This document shows positions 56,031-64,000 of a stretch of DNA of 64,000 nucleotides, one piece after another (positions within the stretch are counted from its first letter, which is position 1; each line of letters starts with the position of its first letter). The notes below the pieces were generated by a model that was not told where the DNA came from, searched no databases, and worked only from the letters and a program-made list of their open reading frames with translations. The position numbers and the translations under genes are program-made. The stretch covers positions 18,995,403 through 19,059,402 of the forward strand of contig OZ020617.1 in NCBI GenBank assembly GCA_963971575.1, in the 5' to 3' direction. This DNA comes from Liopterus haemorrhoidalis. Taxonomy: Eukaryota; Arthropoda; Insecta; Coleoptera; Dytiscidae.

Positions 56031-57087
56031 TGATGTGAAGTGTGAATTTTAACACATTTCAGGATTTCGCAGGTATTTAAGTAAGTATCACAGTAAGTGA
56101 ATTATGAATATTTGGGATGCCAAAACAAATTTTATGTTAAAATATTTTTTTGTTAATTTTAGTTCGAGTGCCTAATACCTGCGAAATTTAGGTTTAGGCA
56201 CTCGAATTTAGGTTTCTAAATATGCGCGATATTTTTTTTATATATCAAGGTTCATTAAGATTTTAAGTCGTAAGCTCTGCCCCTCTGATTTCATATACAT
56301 TGAAACATAGAATTAAATTATAATTTCAACAATTGCGACTGGTTATTAAATTTACGCTTTTAAAAATTAAATGCAACATTTGCCAAAATATTACCAGAAT
56401 TTTGAAAAAATAAAATTAGACAAAATAAAAATGCAAAAAGAAACAGAAAAAATAAAATTGTCTCCAGACCGGAAGCGAACCTTGGTTTGCAACTTAGAAA
56501 GCGAGAAGACTAACCATTACCAACGCGTACTGGTTTACTGTGTTACATAACGTATTAAATATTTACAACGTCAACAAAAAAACAAAAAATGCGTAATTTT
56601 CCGAATACATAATGTGATCAAATATTCCTGTTGTACTATTCCGGTTAACACCAATGTACATTACGTAGAATTTTTTTAGATTTTTAGTTTAAGCCATCTG
56701 GGCTACAGGTGTGGGACAATTTTTTTTGGCACAATTTTGGCATAAATCGTATCAAAGTAATGTATTTTGCAAAAATAAAATTTTGATCGTTAATCCACGT
56801 ACTAAGGGCTGTGATGTGATATTCTACTCAGAATTTTTAAAAAATATTTATTTTTTAGATGAGCACATATTTGTTTATATTTTTAGGGGGATATGTTTTT
56901 TAGATGTTTTAGTATTTTTTCTATATGCGAGTCAAAGAGTTGTAGAAACATGCCAAATTTCAACTTTCTAGGTTTAGCTTTTTGGCTACAATTTTTACCG
57001 AACAGACAGACAGACATACCGACCGACAGACAGACAGACAAAATGATGGTATAATGGTTTTTTGGTCACCTACAAAACCCTAAAAAT
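56031..57087 (-). mobile_element. Helentron-like (HINE) element, complete copy
   Basis: Reverse orientation. The hairpin end TGAAGTGTGAATTTTAACAC is at 56036, with one mismatch in the stem. A small rearrangement near 56165-56220 duplicates CTCGAATTTAGGTTT-like sequence. The GACA tract at 57001-57040 is impure (it contains CATACCGACC). The microsatellite terminus CACCTACAAAACCCTAAAAA is at about 57067-57086. Confidence 0.82.
56461..56533 (-). other. tRNA-like module inside HINE (56.0-kb copy)
   Basis: On the minus strand TTGGTAATGGTTAGTCTTCT is A-box-like and CCAAGGTTCGCTTCCGG is B-box-like. It is the closest relative of the module in the 47.1-kb copy. Confidence 0.62.
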
Positions 57088-57111
57088 GTTATTTGTTAAT
57101 TAAATTGTTAA

Positions 57112-57432
57112 TTAAAATTTGTTTCTTTTCAAAAGCTCTATCATACCCAATGTGACATACGTACCCATTTTAAAAATAAAATTTGTCCTTGATATCCTGT
57201 ACTTTTGATTGGTTCCGGAAAATTTCAATACTACCATTCGATTCTTTGGGTAAACTTTGGTCATCAATTTTTTTTTTCCCAAGCCCAACGTATGACGTTG
57301 GGCTTTCGAGAATAAACGTGTTCCCTCCAACTTCATACACCCTGTATACGTCATGTATAAGTACGTAAATATTGTAGTGTATTGTGCTCTTATGCAGTAC
57401 GGACAGCTTAATGTGGCCTGAAAATCGTACAT
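57112..57432 (-). repeat. dispersed repeat X, copy 2, with 106-aa frame
   Basis: An uninterrupted minus-strand frame of 106 aa contains GCMKLEGTRLFSKAQRHTLG, KVYPKNRMVVLKFSGTN, YRISRTNFIFKM and GMIELLKRNKF. The second half matches the plus-strand reading at 1495-1665. Near 57285 a perfect inverted repeat AGCCCAACGT / ACGTTGGGCT lies inside it, next to a run of T, which suggests that the N-terminal part of the frame is not coding. No family is recognised. Confidence 0.45.
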
Positions 57433-57729
57433 ATCCCTAGGCAGTACAACACCACAATTTCAAACGGTGTATTGTAGTGAACTGTCGTTTGGATTTAAGC
57501 TTCCAGGAACCGGTGTAACGAATCGGTTAGTCCACCTGGATAAAATATTTACCTATGATAAACTTTCACAAACCACCCGTCGCGAAAATTTCTTTGAAAG
57601 GGGCTGCAATAATTTTTTGGGCACTTAAATGGAACTTTGCAGTAAACGTTTGTGAGAATTCAGATAATAAAATAAAACTAGAAACCTTACGTTTCAGCAC
57701 GTAACTTTAGAAATATATTTGTTATGGTT

Positions 57730-57801
57730 CATTGTTCAAGGAGACATTTGTTCAGAGTTATTGCCTAATAACTTTGAACTCTAGCATCTCCTTGACCAAT
57801 G
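57730..57801. repeat. 72-nt near-perfect hairpin
   Basis: CATTGTTCAAGGAGA pairs with TCTCCTTGACCAATG, and the inner TTCAGAGTTATT pairs with AATAACTTTGAA around a GCCT loop; one internal bulge separates the two stems. It could be a small snap-back MITE or an RNA hairpin. Sequence alone cannot decide. Confidence 0.6.
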
Positions 57802-57804
57802 CTT

Positions 57805-59085
57805 AAACCCTTTTTCCTAGAAATGCTACTAGCCCTCTAACCCCCATCTCTCTGAAGAAGGGTCAGAAAAAATTCGGTCCGGTTAGGGTAAACATCTAAG
57901 TTGTTGAATTCTTAGAGGCATTTTGTCGGCATTCTGGTGGTCTATCCGATTCTATTAGTTTTAATCTTTGTCATTATTTTTACCTATATTTTAATCTTTC
58001 AAAATTACTCTTGTAAATAGTATATTATAATAAATCAAATTCATTAATTTTAAACCGTCTTACTTAATGTGTAAACCTTCACCTTTAAGAAGTTAAGTGA
58101 ACAGCTAAGATCCAGACTAATTACAAGATGTCTGATCACTCGGTTGGTAAGTACTAATACATATCATTCAATGCACATATCGTAATGATGAACCCTGAAT
58201 AACACTCACGCTTAGTATCCGAACTCCTCTAGTCAGGAATCTCATTTCAGTTTGAGATCTTAATAATATATCATAGGCTCGCTACCTAGTGGACATTAAA
58301 AGGTACAAGCTAACGGAGTGGCCGAGCGCATTAAGTTGCTCGACTTTCGAATTATTTTCAGTAATTAAATGTTTTTATTTATAATAGAATTTACATAAAA
58401 AATATTGTATAATAATCAATCATTAATAAGATAGCACTGATTACTACTGTTCACTGGAAGATGAATTATCCTTATTTCATCTGAATTCCTCTTGATTATT
58501 TGTTCGAGTTTTAAAACCGGATATTCCTCAAATTTTTTGTCGAGTTTTAAATTGTTCTAACATCAAACCAATTGAAGTTCGAGGATCCACTTCATTTATT
58601 ATGTTAATAAAAAGTTATGTTAATTTTCTTATCTGTTTAATGATTTTGGAAACATAAGGACAATATTCTATACTACCAGTTAGATAATTTATATTATACT
58701 CGGTTCTGTTTTATGCATTTTTTTTTATAATGCTGTTATTTTCTAATACCAATTCTGAACGAGCCTTAAAATTTCAACGTGGGCTGAATGCCCAACTACC
58801 GCGAACTGTATATGGGGCTAATCAAAAACCATCCCAATGACTGATCAGAGATTTCATTACCGAAGAAAACTAAGTTATCACAACTAGCATGAGGTTGTAG
58901 TATCCTTACTGTCTCTTAGAGATGAAAGTGATTTTGAACAAGCTCATAAAATAAACGAGGCGCGCTCTTATCCGTTATTGACGTAAGGTAAGAAATATAA
59001 CATAATCACAAATCAGTAAATTCATACATTTTGTTTTGTCCGGTTCTTTACGTACATTCCTGCGGCAACGAAGAGAGGAACAACA
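57805..59085. other. mostly no assignable feature, one tRNA-like half
   Basis: At 58311-58350, GCTAACGGAGTGGCCGAGCG then CATTAAGTTGCTCGACTTTC resembles the 5' half of a tRNA-Ser/Leu (GTGGCCGAGxGGTTAAGG A-box region). No 3' half with a B box follows, so this is at most a tRNA or SINE fragment. The remainder shows nothing. Confidence 0.4.
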
Positions 59086-59089
59086 GGTA

Positions 59090-59445
59090 CTGGGCAAAGC
59101 CAGAGAATAGGCCTTGTAGAATGTGCAAGGAAGAAGAGGAATCTTGGAGCATTTAGCGAAGAGATGCAGAGAGAAGTCAGTCTGGGAGGAAGAGATAAAG
59201 GAACTGATGAGTGAGAAAGGCGAGGGTGAATAGGAAAAATGGAATGAAAAAGGAATGAAACGATGGGCGATAGAACTGGTGGCAGGAAGGAAAGAGATTG
59301 GAGAGGGAAGCCGGAAGCAGAATAGGAAGAAAAAGAGGGATTCTGCCTCTACAGAAGAACAAAGAAATGAAATAACAAATATTGTAAAATATCCATTGTA
59401 TTGTATGTTATTTTCTTTGTCATTTCTTTCTAATTGTTTGTAATT
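59090..59445 (+). pseudogene. non-LTR retrotransposon ORF2 C-terminus with CCHC motif
   Basis: The plus strand reads KPENRPCRMCKEEEESW. After a one-base frameshift it continues HLAKRCREKSVWEEEIKELM, a stop, then EKGMKRWAIELVAGRKEI. The spacing C-x2-C-x7/8-H-x4-C with Trp before His is the C-terminal zinc-knuckle-like motif of some non-LTR ORF2 proteins. Strong Glu/Lys bias follows to a stop at 59443. 5' truncated and broken by two lesions. Confidence 0.6.
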
Positions 59446-60259
59446 GTTAATACCCTAAACTAGTTGTTAATATCCTAGAGGAAATAAAAAATATACATAC
59501 TTCCGGCGGCACGTATTCACCGCATAAAACAGAACCGAGTGTGAACAAATAACACGAAGCAAGGCAAAATTTGATCATAGTACTAGACAATTGGTAATTT
59601 ATACTGGAAAACCCTAGTCTATCAACTAGTTTTGTCACCAAGACCCCAGATGTGTCACTTTAATTATATACTAGCATTGAAAACGTAGTGACACGTGATC
59701 TCTTTTGTTCGCAGATAAATTTAATACAATCTGCTTATATACGTGTGAACGTGACTTATACAAAACGTATTTCTTTAATAAGTAGTTTGGTACAATAAGA
59801 TCTAATTGCAACATTCTAGTTCTCTTTATCCCTTTTTAACTATCTATAAAGAGTCAAAATCCTTACAAACATAAAGACAATATGATCGTTAAGAAGATGT
59901 TATGGTGATGCAGTGGGCAACCGCAAAAAGTGGTTCACATTAATGATTCTAACAGTGGTTGTAAGTTATGTCAAATAAATCAATTCCGCGTCATCGACCA
60001 TTGCTTCTAATTTGTTCACACGAAAGAGTTTTCTCAATATTTTCCATAGTGGTGTACCGGATATCCGTACCCTTGGATGATCCGCATAAAATAAAAATCC
60101 GTATCCGTTTTTTCCCAGCGGATCTTAAACCGACATCATATAGATATATTTGAATTAGTTTTCAATATAAGCTTGCGTTTAAAAATGCCCAAGGTGACTT
60201 TTAAATTAATGTTTTGACGAACATTACATTACTTTCAGGTGGTTTTGAACGATCTATTA

Positions 60260-60786
60260 CAGTGCTTCTCAATCTTATTGACTCACGACCCCCCCCCCCC
60301 CCCCCCGTCAACATAACATTAGTTATCGCAAACCGTCTCTCTGAAATCGTAAAGGGTGCACCATAAAGACTTTTATGTAAAATAGTATATTACTTCAGAA
60401 TACCATATATGACAATAACATTTAATAATAATATTTAAACAGTTTCGTTCATCAACCCCCTTTTTCAAATATTTTCGAAACGGTAAACTTTGTAATATAA
60501 ATGTTGTGCATTAAATTTGCCTTATTTAATATCTGCTTTACCCCCTTAAAGTTTGTATTGTCAATTTGTCACACCCTGCTTAATAGGTGTGGCTTTCTGT
60601 TACTTCCAGTTCTACAATTATAAACCTAATAATATACTATAAAATAACAATGGATTTTCAGAATAAAAAAATAGCATGAAAAATGCCAAATAGCGTCAAC
60701 TGACTCCATTACTGAACTTATAATGCGAACGCCCTAAAACACTTTGAATCCCCGGTGGTTAACAAACCATCGGTTTTTAACCGCTG
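60260..60786. mobile_element. hAT MITE
   Basis: The flanking octamers ATCTATTA (60252-60259) and ATCTAGTA (60787-60794) match at seven of eight positions. The left end CAGTGCTTCTCAATCTTATT and the right end, inward as CAGCGGTTAAAAACCGATGG, are hAT-like but only partly similar to each other. A run of about 19 C lies just inside the left end (60289-60306). About 200 bases upstream (60058-60130), GGATATCCGTACCC / ATCCGCAT motifs resemble the hexamer array of the hAT at 19.3 kb. Confidence 0.68.
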
Positions 60787-61027
60787 ATCTAGTATATCTA
60801 TAGATATACTAGATACTTTAATGTATACATTAAATATTAAAGTATAATTAATTTGATCATAAACAATTAGTGAATGATTTTGAACTCAACTTGGTTGTTT
60901 GTCATGTTTTTGTTTGTATGTACTTCATTCGCATTCCACATTCCGAGCTATTCGCAGCATTTTACGCCAACTAGTATATCTTTAAGGTGTCAATTTTCTA
61001 TTGGTTAATTGTATGAATTGTCCACTA

Positions 61028-61565
61028 GGGTGCTGGCTAGAGTAACCTTAACATCTTTGCGAATATTTCTGTATATCCAGTATCTCTTTACGACAACTTC
61101 CCATGTTGTTGATGAGTGAGAAATGTTAAGTTATTTATTAAAATAAAAAATTAAATAATTGGTTCCCAACGCCTAGATAGGCGTATAAGGAACAGAGAAG
61201 GTAAGATCTCCGTTTCTAGGCCGCCGATCATAGATATGTAATCCACGTGGTCGGTGTGACGTTTCGACCGGTCCTATTATCCGTGTATTAACAGGTACTC
61301 ATTTATGAGTAATAAATACTTGAGACTGAGTCGAGCCCAGAGCTGTCTGCATAATATCGGAAGATAAAAATCCGAAGGAGGTGGAAAGTACTAGCGTTCC
61401 TGTGCTCCGTAGGCAAACGTCTGCGTCTTAGATGCGTACAAAAATATAGGAAACACTAGGGTGCTGGCTAGAGTAATCTTAACATCTTAGCGTATATTTG
61501 TGTATGTCCAGTATCTCTTTACGACAACTTCCCATGTTGTTGATGAGCGAGATGTGTTAAGTTAT
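61028..61565. repeat. pair of 110-bp direct repeats
   Basis: CACTAGGGTGCTGGCTAGAG begins both 61023-61140 and 61455-61562. The copies share CCAGTATCTCTTTACGACAA and CTTCCCATGTTGTTGATGAG and differ by about 10 percent. The 315-base spacer is unrelated. This could be a local duplication followed by insertion, or the terminal repeats of a small element. Neither explanation is proven. Confidence 0.6.
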
Positions 61566-61566
61566 T

Positions 61567-61860
61567 TCGGAAAATACTATTAGCATTATCAGATTTGTTT
61601 GACATGGTCCAGTGAAAATTGTTTGCTCTGGTGACTAATAGTGTTTTTGTTTTTCTGTGTTTAATATTCAGGTCATAATCACTGCTAACCTCTTTTAATA
61701 TACTTAAGAGGTCTTACAATTCTGTGGAACTTTCCAAAACTTGTGTACTTTCATCAGCAAATAGTAGGGTTGAGATTTGTTGCCTCCTATCAAAACAGCA
61801 TCTTCCCAGTTTTCTAATAGCCTCATTATGTACTCACTTATAGAATAATATACAGTAGGG
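61567..61860 (-). pseudogene. RTE-like reverse transcriptase fragment
   Basis: On the minus strand successive frames give SEYIMRLLENWEDAVLIGGN, then ISTLLFADESTQVLESS and LKEVSSDYDLNIKHRKTKTL. This matches LFNxYSEYIMR, GVxIGGxKIxNLRYADDT and the following KKTK motif of insect non-LTR reverse transcriptases. The catalytic YADD is changed to FADE, so the second Asp is lost. Frameshifts split the reading. It abuts a mariner copy to the right. Confidence 0.7.
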
Positions 61861-61924
61861 TTGTACATCGAAAGCAAAACATCGATGTTTAACATCAATG
61901 TTAACATCGGCGCCTTACTATCTA

Positions 61925-62373
61925 TCACTTGCTCCTACCGCCGATTGCGAAGTTCGTGTTGTTATTCGTTTTTCGACGGCAAAATAAAAATGCTACTGAA
62001 ATTCATTGCGAGTTGTGTAGTGTTTATGATGAAGACATTATGTCAAGGCCAATGGTTTCTCGTTTTGACTCAAGACCTGCTTGAGGAGGTTCGATGTGAT
62101 GTTTTCGGACATCCGCCTTACTTCCCTGACTCACAAACGAGGATAATTTGAAACAAGAAGTTGAAAGATGGCTAACCAGTATGGCAGCAAAATGGTATGA
62201 CACTGGATTGAAAAAACTTTTACCACGGTACCAAAAATGTATTGAAAAACAAGGCGATTATGTAGAAAAATAAGTTTAATATAGGTACTTTCCGAAACAT
62301 AATTTTTTTAAAATATGTTTACTTTTATTTATTTAAAAAAAAAGTTTAACTTACTTTTGAGATGACCCTCGTA
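61925..62373 (+). pseudogene. mariner transposase remnant, internally deleted
   Basis: From about 61950 shifting frames give VRVVIRFF, KNATEIHCELCSVYDEDIMS and RPMV, the start of the mariner DNA-binding domain. The sequence then jumps to HPPYFPDLTNEDN and, in another frame, LKQEVERWLTSMAAKWYDTG, LKKLLPRYQKCIEKQGDYVE, followed by a stop at about 62272. The right end, inward, is TACGAGGGTCATCTCAAAAG (ending at 62373). The left terminal repeat was not found, so the copy is probably 5' truncated as well as internally deleted. Confidence 0.78.
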
Positions 62374-62374
62374 T

Positions 62375-63930
62375 AAATAAAAATGTAACATATTTAAAAT
62401 AAAAATTTAAATTGATTGAATACAACAAATAAAAAAAAAAAAAAAAAAAAACATTTAAAACAATTATCTGATATTGATTATAGAATAATTCCGTATGAAA
62501 CTCTACAAATGCAAGAAGAAATGTATGCTATTTTTTAAATTTCACTATTTTTAAAAGTAATAATCAATTTGGTTCGATTTTCGATTTATAAAATAATAAA
62601 ACTAAATTTCCTTTGAAATTAGGAATTTTCCCAACATCAAAAATCAATGAAATAAAGTTAAACGGTTCGATATCTGTCGACGGCACTAGAACTACCGGAG
62701 TGTTGGGCATTGTACTCAAGAGTGCTATTGGTAGAATGGCATTGATGGTTGAAATGTCGTCGTGTTTGCTTCCACGGCAGGAAGTGGCAGCTTCAAGGAA
62801 GGACTCACACTTTTGCAAGACATAAGATTATTAAGCTTGCTTTACACGAACACAAGCTACTATAACAAAAGACATGAATTTTAACCATTGTTAATTGTGA
62901 TTCATTTTGATAATAATGTTTCAGTGCTGTTAAGTGAAGATGAATTTATTATATGGTGTATTGTTTTCTTGAAACATTGTTTTCGGCATCACGGATTTGA
63001 AATTTTCATACAATCAAAACAAGATATTAATTCACGGAACACCCTTGATGAAACACTTGTTAATGTGACTAAATAATTTATTTATAAATTTGCCAAACAT
63101 TTCAGATTCTGAAAAAAATATCATAATAGCTTATTAACAATTTTACTAATGAATGGCTGTTAGGATTATTTTTAAACAATTTGTAGATTTTTAAATATTG
63201 TTCTCCTAATTGTTTACTTTTGTTTCAGGTAAGTGCTCAGAAATTCTTCCAAAAGAATCAAAAAATACAACAACGTAGTAAGTATACAATGTACATAAAA
63301 GAAAATTAAGTTAAGGGATATAAATATAGGCGGTCTAAGTGAGACTATGTAAACATAATTTAAGACCTGAAAGTAATAATAGGCTACATTGACGTATGGT
63401 TTGGTTATGCGGGGCAAGCGCTGCACACCCACTTACTATCGCACTACATTTATTTTATGTTAATAACATTTTAATAGTCTTTATAAGAAATTACGCTGGT
63501 AAACAAAAATGAACTTATTTTTTGTGACACGGACAAAACATGATGTATCCCAAGTAAAATTTGACCTAAAAGCCGAAAATGACCACAGATTTTTTCTATC
63601 ACCCATCATATTTTTGCTATGAGGTATTGTTGGCTTCTAACGAAATATAGCGATAGACGTATTATTATTCATTTTAACTTACCTCAAAATGTTGTTTATG
63701 ATCTTTTACTTCGATATTTCGTTTCTAAAGCATCCCTAATTAATATCCTTGAGTGTTCACCAAGCAAATTTGGACTCCATTTACCTTGATATCGCTTTTC
63801 CATGGTGGAAATGTCTTGGGTGGAATCGTTCCCCAGGTTCATTACTTACTGCAACCAGACCTTCTGGGAAGAAATGTAGATGAGAGTACAGAGTTTGAAT
63901 TTTTAAAGACATCCTACATCCCATTTTTTT
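62375..63930. other. no assignable feature
   Basis: AT-rich with a poly-A run near 62431. Two overlapping opposite frames at 62564-62825 have a mixed composition (for example INAILPIALLSTMPNTPVVL on the minus strand) but match nothing I know. Confidence 0.4.
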
Positions 63931-63934
63931 TTTT

Positions 63935-64000
63935 TTTAGGGTTTTGTAGGTATGACCAAAAAACCCTTATACCGTCATTTTGTCGTCTGTCTGTCTGTCT
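63935..64000 (+). mobile_element. Helentron-like (HINE) element, 5' end, cut by window end
   Basis: TTTTTTAGGGTTTTGTAGGT, ATGACCAAAAAACCCTTATA and the first GTCTGTCT units match the 5' end of the family exactly. The rest lies beyond the window. Confidence 0.85.

Noticed and set aside
58311..58350. tRNA-Ser/Leu gene
   Set aside because: Only a 5' half with an A-box-like stretch is present. There is no B box or matching acceptor stem downstream.
61023..61565. LTR retrotransposon with 110-bp LTRs
   Set aside because: No TG...CA termini, primer-binding site, polypurine tract or gag/pol coding sequence between the repeats.
62564..62825. Opposite-strand frames of 84 and 70 aa
   Set aside because: No recognisable family and no supporting splice or promoter signals. 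Left as unassigned sequence.

Overview
This window is AT-rich intergenic DNA from an animal, most likely an insect. I see no intact host gene, no rRNA and no canonical tRNA gene. The evidence for an insect is the repeat content: several mariner lineages, hAT, PIF/Harbinger, Helitron and Helentron-like elements, jockey-like and RTE-like retrotransposon remnants, and tRNA-derived SINEs. I cannot name the order or species. Nearly all reading frames here belong to dead or non-autonomous transposons or are chance frames.

Layout. 1-12 kb holds a mariner remnant cut by the window start, several inverted-repeat MITEs, a foldback-like element whose arms are short tandem repeats (4.88-5.77 kb), an RTE-like 3' end (6.8 kb), a small PIF/Harbinger derivative with a MADF remnant (7.67-8.39 kb) and a perfect 74-bp palindrome (9.72 kb). 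13.5-15.5 kb is a hAT element with an exact 8-bp target duplication and a mariner nested in it. 17.6-24.3 kb holds a hAT with hexamer arrays, MITEs, a PIF fragment, two mariners (one with an uninterrupted 219-aa frame) and a SINE. 26-32.4 kb is rich in non-autonomous hAT elements (26.3, 28.8, 30.0, 31.2 kb). 34.7-37.35 kb is a Helitron filled with about six 400-bp tandem units. 37.6-43.4 kb holds another hAT, a mariner and several retrotransposon 3' fragments. 53.3-55.9 kb is a PIF/Harbinger element broken by two further nested elements. 57-64 kb holds a hAT MITE, retrotransposon pieces and a mariner.

The most striking component is a family of about 1.0-1.1 kb Helentron-like (HINE-type) elements at 33.4, 43.5, 45.8, 47.1, 50.8, 56.0 and 63.9 kb, with diverged copies at 3.7 and 28.1 kb. 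One end has a GTCT microsatellite. The other has a short hairpin with a GTGTGA stem. Both ends share a short inverted repeat. At the same internal place and in the same orientation, each of the six copies that span this region carries a tRNA-like module with A-box and B-box-like motifs followed by T-runs. The flanks are well conserved between copies but the module differs strongly.

The parts do not form a pathway. They record successive transposition. Nine hAT elements can be delimited by 8-bp target duplications (five exact, the others with one or two mismatches). All seven mariner copies have lost the catalytic core, although they come from several lineages.
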